Below are positions 1 through 8,367 of a DNA stretch of 64,000 nt, one piece after another. Positions within the stretch are counted from its first letter, which is position 1. Every line of letters starts with the position of its first letter. This stretch comes from Alteribacillus sp041949975 (GTDB lineage Bacteria; Bacillota; Bacilli; Bacillales; Marinococcaceae). The DNA lies in assembly GCF_041949975.1 (NCBI RefSeq), contig NZ_JBHFQG010000015.1, positions 1 through 64,000 of the forward strand, given 5' to 3'. The translations under genes were made by a program, and so were the position numbers. The notes under the pieces were generated by a model, which had not been told where the DNA came from, did no database searches, and saw only the letters and a list, made by a program, of their open reading frames with translations.

Positions 1-362
1 ACTCGAGGTCGTATGTCTCCGTTTGGCGGCTTCTCCGGATCATCTTTGTTGTCATGGACACGGAGGACGAGAGGTGCACAGAAAGGCGCTACGCCGCTCC
101 TGCGGGAAAAGCAACGGCTGAAGACCCTGCAGGGAGCGTTTTACTCCCGATTAGGCTGAAGACGTTACTGCGGCAAAGAAGACACTACGAGAACGAGCAA
201 AGAGAGTTGGAGTAGATGTCGCACTTGTGCCCTGAGGGTGAAAGCGAAGTGTATTTCACACTGCGTCTGTGAACAAACAACAAAGTGTGTGAAAACAGTT
301 TTAAAGAAAGAAAATAAGCTCTTCCTAAGGGCTTAAATATAATATACGAGGGGAATGCGTTA
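1..362. other. Intergenic region upstream of megL
   Basis: I see no convincing coding region here. The first 235 bases are more GC-rich than the surroundings and contain a repeat-like block, listed separately. An inverted repeat lies at 254-261 and 287-294 (TTTCACAC with GTGTGAAA), about 70 bases before megL. It could be an operator or a transcript hairpin, but I cannot assign a regulator. There is no recognisable S-box riboswitch or T-box. A good Shine-Dalgarno site (GAGGGG) sits just before the megL start. Confidence 0.4.
85..235. repeat. Probable dispersed GC-rich intergenic repeat
   Basis: The block contains CGCTCCTGCGGGAAAAGC, then CTGAAGACCCTGCAGGGAGC, then a second weaker pass ending in CCTGAGGGTGAAAGCGAAGTG-like sequence. 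Its GC content, internal inverted pieces (CTGCGGG against CCTGCAGG) and lack of an open frame resemble the dispersed intergenic repeats common in Bacillaceae chromosomes. There is no second copy in this window, so repeat status is inferred from resemblance only. Confidence 0.4.
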
Positions 363-1541
363 ATGAACAAAAAAGAAATGGACACGCGGCTCATCCATGG
401 AAGACCGCATCATAATTCTCATTACGGAAGCCTGGTACCTCCTATTTACCAAACCTCCACCTTTTCATTCACCAGTGCGGAAGAAGGAGAAAGAAGATTT
501 GCTGGAGAAGCAGATGGCTTTGTATATTCCAGACTTGGCAACCCTACGGTTCAGGAGCTGGAACATAAAATAGCTGACCTTGAAAATGGAGAAAAGGGAA
601 TAGCATTCAGTTCTGGTATGGCTGCTGTCTCTTCTATACTAACTTCTGTTGTCAAAACGGGCGACCATATTTTAGTGTCAGAAGGAGTGTATGGATGCAC
701 CTTCGGTTTGCTGCAGATGTTAAAAGATCGATATCAAGTGGATTTTGACCTGGTTAACATGGACAAAAAAGAAACGATTGAGGCATATTTGCGTCCGCAT
801 ACTATAGCTATTTACGTAGAAACGCCTATTAACCCTACCATGAAACTAGTAGACTTACAGATGATTAGTTCTATTGCTAAGAAACACAATCTTTTTTATA
901 TCGTTGACAATACGTTTTCTTCTCCTATTTTGCAAAGACCGCTGGAGCATGGGGCTCATGTCGTATTACACAGCGCTACGAAATATATCGGGGGACACGG
1001 GGATGTCATTGCTGGTCTTGCAGCAGGAAGCTCCGATTTTATCTCTCTCGTTCGGCGATCATCTCAAAAAGACATAGGGGGAATCCTTGGACCATTTGAG
1101 GCATGGCTGCTGCTGCGCGGTTTAAAAACCTTATCTCTTCGAATGAACCGTCACTCTGATAATGCAGAATCTCTTAGTATACGACTTAAACATCACCCAA
1201 AAATAGAAAAAATATATTACCCCGGCGATCCTGACTTTCCACAGCACCCTCTGGCAGCCATGCAAATGGATCATTTCGGAGGACTAATAAGCTTTGAGCT
1301 AAAAGGAGACAAATCAACAGCTCAGGCGTTTATGAATAAGCTTTCGATGATTCGTATCGCTGTCAGCCTCGGTGATGCAGAAACTTTAATTCAGCACCCT
1401 GCCAGTATGACTCATGCAGTGGTCCCTGCCGAAACAAGAGAAAAAATGGGTATTAGTGACCGTTTACTGCGGCTTTCTGTAGGTCTCGAATCCGAAAAGG
1501 ACATTTGGCAGGACATTGAGCAAGCCCTTCTAAAAATATAG
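363..1541 (+). CDS. megL: Methionine gamma-lyase (PLP-dependent, Cys/Met metabolism family)
   Basis: This 392-residue protein is a full-length Cys/Met-metabolism PLP enzyme. The PLP lysine is K207 in HSATKYIGGHGD. The family-typical YSRLGNPT motif lies near residue 55. The active site carries C112 in YGCTF; that cysteine is the hallmark of methionine gamma-lyases and is usually replaced in cystathionine gamma-synthases and lyases. It should therefore cleave methionine to methanethiol, 2-oxobutyrate and ammonia in the cytosol. The start is supported by GAGGGG seven bases upstream. The gene appears monocistronic and converges with the next gene, leaving only about eight bases between the stops. 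An O-acetylhomoserine or cystathionine role is the alternative. Confidence 0.85.
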   Translation: MNKKEMDTRLIHGRPHHNSHYGSLVPPIYQTSTFSFTSAEEGERRFAGEADGFVYSRLGNPTVQELEHKIADLENGEKGIAFSSGMAAVSSILTSVVKTGDHILVSEGVYGCTFGLLQMLKDRYQVDFDLVNMDKKETIEAYLRPHTIAIYVETPINPTMKLVDLQMISSIAKKHNLFYIVDNTFSSPILQRPLEHGAHVVLHSATKYIGGHGDVIAGLAAGSSDFISLVRRSSQKDIGGILGPFEAWLLLRGLKTLSLRMNRHSDNAESLSIRLKHHPKIEKIYYPGDPDFPQHPLAAMQMDHFGGLISFELKGDKSTAQAFMNKLSMIRIAVSLGDAETLIQHPASMTHAVVPAETREKMGISDRLLRLSVGLESEKDIWQDIEQALLKI

Positions 1542-1549
1542 CTATTGCT

Positions 1550-2269
1550 TTACCAGTTAAAAAAATATTTTAAAGCTAATATAATAGCTGTATAACCAAG
1601 AGATCCTGCCAAAAATGTTTTAAAATGGGCATTCTCTTCAGAAGGGAGTTCTTTCTTTAAAACGTTTAAGACCATTGCCCCTGATATAAACGCAAACACA
1701 ATAGCGAGCACATAAGAAGGAAGCGGAGCGAATACTCCTGTCACCCATCCAGCCATTATTCCGACAGCAAGCAGGTACCTTCCGAGCGATTCGTACCTTC
1801 TGCTGTCTTCCCTCCACATATCGTGCGAAACAGCCATAAAATGAAATCCAACCGCCACACCATAAAATACGGCTTCAATCCCTTTTATAACCGATGCAAA
1901 AATAATATAGGAAATAAGCATGTTGTATAGGGCGAAAAAGACTATTTGGATCCAGAAAAAGTGACCTTCTCCTCGCTCATGCTCCCTGGCTGCTCTATCC
2001 GCTGCTTTATGAACACCATAGAATATGAGCAGACCAAGCAGGCCTAGCATGTACAGCTCCGATTCCATGGTCAGCCCTTTTGTATCACCTAATTTCTCTT
2101 GCTCTTTATGTAATGATGGAAGTACATACACAAACACATAAGAAACGGCGACCCCGCCTGAAAAAGAAAGCCACTTAAATCGTCCAATCACTGAAGAAGA
2201 AATGATTTTATTGGCAAATAACTGTACGAGCAGATATACAATGATTAGTGCTAACGAGTCCACCGTCAT
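1550..2269 (-). CDS. ZIP-like integral membrane protein of unknown substrate
   Basis: The protein has 239 residues and about eight hydrophobic segments spread over its whole length. A longer in-frame start exists 19 codons upstream, but the ATG at 2269 follows GGGAGAAGG at ideal spacing and is preferred. The segment SGGVAVSYVFVYVLPSL and the His-containing helix GFHFMAVSHDM recall the layout of ZIP-family metal transporters, but the canonical HxxxH metal motif of helix IV is not obvious. The link to ZIP transporters is therefore tentative. It converges on megL and stands alone, with no metal-regulatory site seen. Confidence 0.55.
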   Translation of the reverse strand: MTVDSLALIIVYLLVQLFANKIISSSVIGRFKWLSFSGGVAVSYVFVYVLPSLHKEQEKLGDTKGLTMESELYMLGLLGLLIFYGVHKAADRAAREHERGEGHFFWIQIVFFALYNMLISYIIFASVIKGIEAVFYGVAVGFHFMAVSHDMWREDSRRYESLGRYLLAVGIMAGWVTGVFAPLPSYVLAIVFAFISGAMVLNVLKKELPSEENAHFKTFLAGSLGYTAIILALKYFFNW

Positions 2270-2420
2270 GTTACCTTCTCCCTTCATAGTTAAAGCAACA
2301 ATATAGGTTTTCCCTCGCCTATTCATTCAAAAACTTCGAAACATTACATTCGCTAAAAAAACTGCCATCCGGGATAACCGAATGACAGTAAACACATCTA
2401 TTTACATTCCCATGAAAACC

Positions 2421-2467
2421 AAAAAAGAGTGCGGATATCGTAACACCGAAATCCCGCACTCTTTTTC
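2421..2467 (-). terminator. Rho-independent terminator of the SUMT-nirB-nirD operon
   Basis: The stem AAAAGAGTGCGG pairs with CCGCACTCTTTTT around a short loop, directly after nirD. Runs of A and T on both sides would let it terminate both ways. Confidence 0.85.
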
Positions 2468-2479
2468 AGTTCGACTTAC

Positions 2480-2803
2480 TTATACATAAATATAAACGAT
2501 TCCCTCTTCAATCGACACATCGTAGCTTTTTACACAGCCTTCATCAGGGGCTTGCACGATGCCATCTTTTAAATTAATTTTCCATTCATGTAATGGACAG
2601 AATACGTGCTCTCCACTGACAATTCCTTCGGAAAGAGGACCTCCTTTGTGAGGACATTTATTTTGAATAGCATTCACAGAATGATCTTTCTGTTTAAAAA
2701 GAGCGATTTCTTCTCCATCTACATTAATCCGTTGCCCTATCCCTACTGATAAATTATCAACCTTTGCCACTTCCACTTTTTTTAAGCTTTCCACTTTACT
2801 CAT
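2480..2803 (-). CDS. nirD: Assimilatory nitrite reductase small subunit (Rieske protein)
   Basis: This 107-residue protein is a Rieske-type [2Fe-2S] protein. The cluster ligands are C50 and H52 in CPHKGG and C69 and H72 in CPLHEW. It partners NirB in NAD(P)H-dependent reduction of nitrite to ammonium in the cytosol. It is the last gene of the operon, 12 bases after nirB, with GGAGGGG before its start and a strong terminator after its stop. Length is normal for NirD/NasE. Confidence 0.93.
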   Translation of the reverse strand: MSKVESLKKVEVAKVDNLSVGIGQRINVDGEEIALFKQKDHSVNAIQNKCPHKGGPLSEGIVSGEHVFCPLHEWKINLKDGIVQAPDEGCVKSYDVSIEEGIVYIYV

Positions 2804-2815
2804 GCGAGCCCCTCC

Positions 2816-5239
2816 TTATACTTCCACATGTGTTTTTTCATATAACTCTTGTTGTTTGTCTTCACTATCCACAACCTCTTTCCAAGGGTCACGACCGGTA
2901 GAAAGTGCAACTTCAAGTCTCTCAATAAGTTGTTTGCGACCTTCTGGATCTTCAAGCACCACTTCTTTCATATGATCTAATCCTACTCGTTCAACAAAAT
3001 GGGAAGTGCGCTCCAAATATCTAGCATTTTCTCGGTAGTATTGTAAGAAAGCACTAATAATATCAACTAATTCTTCTTTCGTATTCACTTTGCAGAATAA
3101 GTCCCCGCCGCGAAGGTCTACACCGCCGTTTCCACCGACATAAAGTTCCCAAGCTCCTTCGACACCAACGACACCAAAGTCTTTAATTCCTGATTCCGCA
3201 CAGTTACGTGGACAAGCAGACACTGCCATTTTTACTTTGTGAGGGGTGTTGATGTATTCAAACTTTTTCTCAAGCTCCTGACCAAGTCCGATGGAATCCT
3301 GGGTTCCAAAGCGGCAGAAGTCTTCCCCTACACATGTCTTCACTGTACGAAGCGCTTTTGCGTAAGCAGAGCCAGATTTCATACCAAGGTCATTCCATAC
3401 ATTAGGCAAGTCTTCCTTCTCTATGCCCAGCATGTCGATACGCTGTCCGCCTGTCACTTTCAAGAGCGGTACATTATACTTATCTGCAGCGTCCGCAATT
3501 TTACGTAGTTGGTCAGGGTTCGTTACCCCTCCATACATTCTAGGAACAACCGTGAAGGTACCGTTATTATTGATGTTCGCGTGAAGTCTTTCATTAACAA
3601 ATCGTGAAGTAGGATCGTCTGTATTATTAATTGGGGCGACCATTTTCAAGTAATAATTTATAGCTGGGCGACATCTTGGACAACCTTCGTCAGATTCCCA
3701 ACCAAGTACATTCATGACTTCTTTAGGGTGGGAAAGACCTAACTCACGAATTTCGGCCACGACTTCCTCATGAGTGTACTCAGTACATCCGCACATTGGC
3801 TCTTTATGATTCTGTACAACCTCTTCACCAAGAGTTGCAGTTAATAAGTCAGCAACAAGTGGCTTACAGCCTCCACATGAACGTCCCGCATTCGTGTGCT
3901 GCGTAACCTGCGCTACCGTATTCAGGCCATCGTTATTGATAGCATCTACGATTTCACCTTTGCAGACCCCATTACAGTCACAAATCTGCTCATCTGCTGC
4001 CATTGAGACAACAGGACTTTCTCCAGCAGACGCGCTTGCATCCTCAGAAGGCAGAATAACCGCTTTATTCATATCCGAAATATCCTGCCCTTTTTTCATC
4101 ATGTCAAGCAGGCGTGGAGAGTCGGAAGTATCGCCATACAGAACAGATCCAACTACTTTATTGTCTTTAACAACTACTTTTTTATAGATCCCTTCAAACT
4201 CATCATTTACCCTTATGGCACGAGAACCTTCTTCATCTTGAAACTGGCCGGCTGAGAAAAGGTCAACTCCGGAAACTTTCAGCTTAGTATACATTAAAGA
4301 TCCATGATAACCTTCAGTCTCTTTGCTGCATAAGTGATCAGCCAATACTTTTCCTTGTTCATATAACGGAGCTACTAAACCGTAAGCGATACCGTTATGC
4401 TCGGCACATTCTCCAACGGCATAAATGTCTTTTGCGCTTGTTTCCATATAATCATTGACAACAATTGCACGCTCTGTTTTAAGACCCGTATCACTAGCTA
4501 ATTCAATATTTGGCTTAATTCCAACAGCCATAACAACCAGGTCTGCTTCTAGGAAAGAACCATCTTTAAACTTTAAACCTTCTACTCTATCTTTACCTTT
4601 TATCATTTCTGTTTGCTTACTCATGTGGAAGCGCATGCCTTGCTCTTCGAGATCCCGGCGCAGCATGTCAGAAGCCGATGCATCTAATTGACGCTCCATC
4701 AAGTGGTCAAAAATATGAATAACTTCTGTTTCCATATTTAAGTTTAATAACCCTCTGGCCGCTTCCAGACCTAAAAGACCGCCTCCTATAACTGCTGCCT
4801 TTTTATAATGCTTGGAAGTTTCTATCATAGTTTCGCAGTCTTTAATATCCCGGAAGGCTATAACTCCCTCTTTATCAGCCCCTGGCAGTGGAAGCATAAA
4901 TGGATTAGAGCCTGTTGCAAAGATTAAATGATCATACTCACAAACTATTCCATTTTTGCTGTGGATTTTTTTTCTTCGTTTATCTACTTTCACAACCGGA
5001 TCACCGGTGTATAATTTAATACCGTTATTTTCATACCAATCATAATCATTTAATATTATATCTTCTACGCTGCTGTCCCCTTGAAGAACTGATGATAAGG
5101 CGATCCTATTGTAGCTAGGATGAGGTTCTTTTCCAAATACAGTAATTTCAAACCGATCAGGATCTCTTTTTAAAATTTCCTCAATTGTCCGTATACCCGC
5201 CATGCCGTTACCTATTAACACTAATCTTTCTTTGTTCAT
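2816..5239 (-). CDS. nirB: Assimilatory nitrite reductase large subunit (FAD, [2Fe-2S], siroheme)
   Basis: From the ATG at 5239 the protein has 807 residues. An upstream in-frame start overlaps the preceding gene, but AAGGGAGTGG sits eight bases before 5239, so that start is preferred. Order of domains: an N-terminal FAD/NAD(P)H oxidoreductase (GNGMAG near residue 11, second nucleotide fold GGGLLG near 152), a BFD-like [2Fe-2S] domain (C420, C422, C455, C458), a second cysteine pair region, a ferredoxin-like half domain, and the [4Fe-4S]/siroheme site (C636, C642, C676, C680; TCVGEDFC and ACPRNC). It makes the six-electron reduction of nitrite to ammonium. The gene follows the siroheme methyltransferase by 25 bases, as expected for cofactor supply. 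Confidence 0.95.
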   Translation of the reverse strand: MNKERLVLIGNGMAGIRTIEEILKRDPDRFEITVFGKEPHPSYNRIALSSVLQGDSSVEDIILNDYDWYENNGIKLYTGDPVVKVDKRRKKIHSKNGIVCEYDHLIFATGSNPFMLPLPGADKEGVIAFRDIKDCETMIETSKHYKKAAVIGGGLLGLEAARGLLNLNMETEVIHIFDHLMERQLDASASDMLRRDLEEQGMRFHMSKQTEMIKGKDRVEGLKFKDGSFLEADLVVMAVGIKPNIELASDTGLKTERAIVVNDYMETSAKDIYAVGECAEHNGIAYGLVAPLYEQGKVLADHLCSKETEGYHGSLMYTKLKVSGVDLFSAGQFQDEEGSRAIRVNDEFEGIYKKVVVKDNKVVGSVLYGDTSDSPRLLDMMKKGQDISDMNKAVILPSEDASASAGESPVVSMAADEQICDCNGVCKGEIVDAINNDGLNTVAQVTQHTNAGRSCGGCKPLVADLLTATLGEEVVQNHKEPMCGCTEYTHEEVVAEIRELGLSHPKEVMNVLGWESDEGCPRCRPAINYYLKMVAPINNTDDPTSRFVNERLHANINNNGTFTVVPRMYGGVTNPDQLRKIADAADKYNVPLLKVTGGQRIDMLGIEKEDLPNVWNDLGMKSGSAYAKALRTVKTCVGEDFCRFGTQDSIGLGQELEKKFEYINTPHKVKMAVSACPRNCAESGIKDFGVVGVEGAWELYVGGNGGVDLRGGDLFCKVNTKEELVDIISAFLQYYRENARYLERTSHFVERVGLDHMKEVVLEDPEGRKQLIERLEVALSTGRDPWKEVVDSEDKQQELYEKTHVEV

Positions 5240-5264
5240 TTTAATATCCACTCCCTTTTCTGAT

Positions 5265-6428
5265 TTATCCAATTTCTTGTATCTGTTTCTCACCTAAAGC
5301 TTCTATTACATTTTCTGTATTTGAAAGTGCCGGCAGTACTGCATTTGGCACATAACCATATTCCTTAATCATTTGAGCTGTCTTTGTTCCTATACAAATA
5401 AATGAAAGTTCAGGCAGAGTATCTGCTGATTGCTCTTTCACGTATTCAAGAAGTTTGCACAGCACTCTAGCTGAAGTTTCCCTGCGAAGCAATACGCTGG
5501 TTGCATGCCCTTCTGTAATTAAACGGCTTATAATTTCTGCCATATTATTTGATAAGTGGCAATCTTCTGTTTTTAGCTCATAAACTTCTGCTCCAGCTTC
5601 TTTTAAATTATCAGCAAAATCCTGATCTGTGCTGTCACTGGATAAGGTTATAACACCCTTTCCGCTTAACTCCTTTTCTGTCACCCATTGGAGCAAATCA
5701 TGAAGCTTAGTAACATCCCCCACAACAATTACCGCTGGGTTACTCATCTCTTTTTCTTCTGCCATAGCCGGTATTTGCTCTAGAGGACCTGTTATAGACC
5801 GCTGCCTGCCGTAAGTTCCCCATTCTGTAACAAGTGTGCTTGTCCTGCGGTCTTTCCCTTCTTTAATGAGCTGTTGTGCTATATAGGGAAGATTTTTTAT
5901 TCCCATGTAAAAAACAATGGTGTCAACCCCCTTTGCTAAATCTCCCCAGGCGATATCCGGCTTCCCATCTTTATTTTTACTATGTCCGGTTACGACTGCA
6001 AAGGACCGAGAATATTCTCTGTGCGTTAATGGAACGCCTGAATAGATAGAAGCAGCACTCCCTGCTGTTATTCCCGGGATAATTTCATAGGGGATTCTGT
6101 GCCCGCTCACGGCTTCTGCCTCTTCCCCTACTCTCCCGAAAACTGCGGGGTCCCCGCCTTTTAGCCGTACAACCTTTTTTCCTTTTTTGGCTTGTATGAT
6201 CAATTCTTTTTGAATATCACTTTGACGAAGTGTATGCTTACAAGGCTGCTTGCCGCAATATATTAACTTTGCATTATGCTTTGCTTCCAATAATAGAGAC
6301 GGATGAACGAGACGATCGTAAATGATAACTTCTGCTTTTTGCAGTGCTTTCAAGCCTTTCACTGTAATCAGTTCTTGATCTCCGGGACCTGCACCCACAA
6401 AGTAGATTTTCCCTTTGTTACTCTTCAT
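5265..6428 (-). CDS. Uroporphyrinogen-III C-methyltransferase with a C-terminal HemD-like domain
   Basis: Residues 1-245 form a complete SUMT: the GAGPGD motif near residue 11, RLKGGDPAVFGR and the GITAGSA motif are all present. It uses SAM to make precorrin-2, the first step from uroporphyrinogen III to siroheme for NirB. Residues about 250-387 resemble one half of a uroporphyrinogen-III synthase fold and are far shorter than a normal HemD of about 250 residues, so this part may be regulatory or degenerate. The ATG at 6428 has AGGTGGAG upstream; a GTG four codons earlier lies inside that site. It is the first gene of a TnrA-type operon and corresponds in role to Bacillus nasF. Confidence 0.9.
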   Translation of the reverse strand: MKSNKGKIYFVGAGPGDQELITVKGLKALQKAEVIIYDRLVHPSLLLEAKHNAKLIYCGKQPCKHTLRQSDIQKELIIQAKKGKKVVRLKGGDPAVFGRVGEEAEAVSGHRIPYEIIPGITAGSAASIYSGVPLTHREYSRSFAVVTGHSKNKDGKPDIAWGDLAKGVDTIVFYMGIKNLPYIAQQLIKEGKDRRTSTLVTEWGTYGRQRSITGPLEQIPAMAEEKEMSNPAVIVVGDVTKLHDLLQWVTEKELSGKGVITLSSDSTDQDFADNLKEAGAEVYELKTEDCHLSNNMAEIISRLITEGHATSVLLRRETSARVLCKLLEYVKEQSADTLPELSFICIGTKTAQMIKEYGYVPNAVLPALSNTENVIEALGEKQIQEIG

Positions 6429-6470
6429 TCGTCTCTCCACCTTTTGCTGAAAAATTTATTATCTTTATCT

Positions 6471-6529
6471 TGATTACATTGTAAGTTAAACAAGTTAACA
6501 TGTGGGCTTTCTTGTTAGATAACCTAACA
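6471..6529 (-). promoter_or_regulatory. TnrA/GlnR-type box and promoter for the SUMT-nirB-nirD operon
   Basis: The box TGTTAGATAACCTAACA at 6513-6529 matches the Bacillus TnrA core TGTNA-N7-TNACA exactly. On the minus strand a -10 element TACAAT lies at 6483-6478, with 29 bases between box and -10, placing the box centre near -50 from the predicted start at about 6471. The -35 region is poor, as expected for an activator-dependent promoter. This is the position from which TnrA activates under nitrogen limitation. Confidence 0.75.
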
Positions 6530-6576
6530 CGTTTTTTTATATTTAAAAGAATAATCCTTGATCGCATTTTAAATAT

Positions 6577-6626
6577 CAAAAAAAGAGCTGTTCCGAAAGG
6601 GTACTCACTTTCGAACAGCTCTTCTT
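6577..6626 (-). terminator. Terminator of the nirC-cynS operon
   Basis: The stem GAGCTGTTC-GAAAG pairs with CTTTC-GGAACAGCTC, followed on the minus strand by a T run. It lies 13 bases after cynS and separates it from the next operon's promoter. Confidence 0.85.
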
Positions 6627-6638
6627 GCGCTTTTTTTT

Positions 6639-7100
6639 CTACCACTTTTTATAAGGTAAAAATTTACCATCCATCGTGACGACAACTCGGTCGCCATTCG
6701 GGTCCTCTTTTCTATCAACATCCAATCTGAAGTCAATGGCACTCATAATTCCATCCCCGAACTCTTCATGAATAACTTCTTTTAGTGTCGTTCCATACAC
6801 TTGAGTTATTTCATGAAACCTATAGATTAGGGGATCGATAGGCACCGATTCATCTAAAGATCCTTTCGTTGGGATTGCTGTTAGAAAAGGAATAACCTCT
6901 TCCTCTAATTTTAGGTAGTTTACGAGTGTTCTTGCTTCTTCTTCACTCATAGTGGCCTGCCCCTGGATAGCTGCAGCCACCCATACTTTGTTTCTTCCTA
7001 TCGCTTGGGCTAACTCTTCATATGAAACGCCCTGAACTTTCTTGGTTTCTAAAATAATATCTGTTATGCTTTTTCTCATTTCCTGCTCTTTGATGTTCAT
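6639..7100 (-). CDS. cynS: Cyanate hydratase (cyanase)
   Basis: This 153-residue protein has the normal cyanase architecture: an N-terminal helix-turn-helix-like domain (SYEELAQAIGRNKVWVAAA) and the C-terminal catalytic domain. The catalytic residues known from the Escherichia coli enzyme are present as R94, E97 and S120. It converts cyanate and bicarbonate to ammonia and carbon dioxide. It lies 22 bases after an FNT channel gene, in an operon with a TnrA-type box, so cyanate is probably used as a nitrogen source here. No carbonic anhydrase (cynT) or cynX accompanies it. GGAGGAAG precedes the start. Confidence 0.95.
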   Translation of the reverse strand: MNIKEQEMRKSITDIILETKKVQGVSYEELAQAIGRNKVWVAAAIQGQATMSEEEARTLVNYLKLEEEVIPFLTAIPTKGSLDESVPIDPLIYRFHEITQVYGTTLKEVIHEEFGDGIMSAIDFRLDVDRKEDPNGDRVVVTMDGKFLPYKKW

Positions 7101-7122
7101 ACTATCTTCCTCCCTAAATTAT

Positions 7123-7953
7123 TTATTGTGCTTTCTTTAAGTTCTGTAAAGGTGCTTCCTTGCCCTCTTCCTTCTTGCCATGTGTGAAGTAAAGGGCGGC
7201 TCCTGCCAATAGAAAAGCACTAACTAAATTTCCAAGCAGAACTGGTATTTGATTCCACAGCCACCAGTCAGCCATTGTTACATCGGCTCCAAGCATCATT
7301 CCAGCTGGAATTACAAACATGTTAACCACTGCGTGTTCAAATCCTTGTCCAAAAAATATTAAAATTGGCAGCCACATTGCTGCTATCTTTCCGATGGTGG
7401 AACTCGATGTCATGGCCATAATTGCTCCTAAGGCTACCATCCAGTTACATAGTATTGCTTTTACAAATACCGTCCCTAGACCAGCTCCTCCTATAGCAGC
7501 ATATCCGATTGTTTTTGCTTCCGCTGCTAAAATAAGCTGCTCGGACATAGCACTAGGGTCAGCGGTACCAAATTGCGTAGTTACCAATACGTATAAAAAG
7601 GCATAAAAAATGCTTCCTATCAAATGACCGACAATTACCCAAAACCAATTACTAAGCATATCTGAATTCGATATTTGTCCATTTAATTTTGCCACAGGAA
7701 GTAAGGCAAAATTACCTGTAACAAGTTCAAGGCCAAGTAAAATGACCATCACAAACCCTACTGGAAAAATTAATGCTCCAATCATATCAATACCAGTTTG
7801 AAGGCTAGCAGTGAATGCCAGCGTTGTAGCGTACCCTAAAAATACGCCAGCTAATCCCCCTCTCATTAATAAATCCCTGATCGAGAGGTTTGCTTTTGTC
7901 TTTCCGGCTTGAATCATGGTGTCCACAACTTTGCCAGGTTGAATACTATCCAT
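7123..7953 (-). CDS. FNT-family channel (nitrite/formate transporter, NirC-like)
   Basis: This 276-residue membrane protein has about six transmembrane helices and the FNT signatures GNFALLP and GFEHAVVNMF, the latter carrying the conserved central histidine. FNT channels pass small monovalent anions such as nitrite and formate. Proximity to nirBD and to a nitrogen-limitation promoter favours nitrite. Co-transcription with cyanase raises the possibility of cyanate passage, which is my inference. AGAGGAGAG precedes the ATG. Confidence 0.85.
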   Translation of the reverse strand: MDSIQPGKVVDTMIQAGKTKANLSIRDLLMRGGLAGVFLGYATTLAFTASLQTGIDMIGALIFPVGFVMVILLGLELVTGNFALLPVAKLNGQISNSDMLSNWFWVIVGHLIGSIFYAFLYVLVTTQFGTADPSAMSEQLILAAEAKTIGYAAIGGAGLGTVFVKAILCNWMVALGAIMAMTSSSTIGKIAAMWLPILIFFGQGFEHAVVNMFVIPAGMMLGADVTMADWWLWNQIPVLLGNLVSAFLLAGAALYFTHGKKEEGKEAPLQNLKKAQ

Positions 7954-7991
7954 TTTTCTCTCCTCTCTATTCTTTTTCTAATATTTATTCC

Positions 7992-8050
7992 TGCTTGAAT
8001 TGTAAGGGAGCCTTTATACTTTGACTGCTTATTTGTTATTTAATCTCACA
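7992..8050 (-). promoter_or_regulatory. TnrA/GlnR-type box and promoter for the nirC-cynS operon
   Basis: The box TGTTATTTAATCTCACA at 8034-8050 fits the core TGTNA-N7-TNACA. The minus-strand -10 element TACAAT lies at 8004-7999. The spacing of 29 bases and the -10 hexamer are identical to those of the siroheme/nirBD promoter, which strongly supports both calls. There is no good -35 element. Confidence 0.75.
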
Positions 8051-8367
8051 AGGTTTTTGTAATGGAATTAATTCACTTGAAAATTACCCCAATTTAAGTC
8101 TCCTATCTTAACAAGCAATTTATAAGCATTTTCAAATGCTTTTTCATGTCTTAATAAAAAATGTTTTGGTTTATAATCTTTCGTCATTCACCTAATAAAC
8201 CACTTGCTGCATTAAAATCAACGACAAGTGCTTATCAATTTGTGCAAATGAAAGGAGAGGTCCGTCCTTGTTTTAAAAAAGCACATATTTCGTTTTTTAA
8301 CCAGCCCGAAAAGTTTCTAACTATTCAGAAACATAAAAAGCATTTTCTAAAAGAAAGGTGGATTTCT
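8051..8367. other. Leader region upstream of the broken narK
   Basis: An open frame runs through here into narK, but its translation is unlike NarK proteins and I do not treat it as coding. A small hairpin (AAGCATTT at 8124, AAATGCTT at 8134) is followed by Ts on the plus strand and could act as an attenuator. No second TnrA box with correct spacing toward narK was found. Confidence 0.35.

Noticed and set aside
6479..6501. Second TnrA-like palindrome (TGTAAGTTAAACAAGTTAACA region)
   Set aside because: Spacing between half-sites is wrong for TnrA, and the exact box 12 bases away explains the promoter.
8161..8367. N-terminal extension of narK to the ATG at 8161
   Set aside because: The extra 69 residues do not resemble NarK proteins, while the TTG at 8368 has a strong ribosome site and gives the usual N-terminus.
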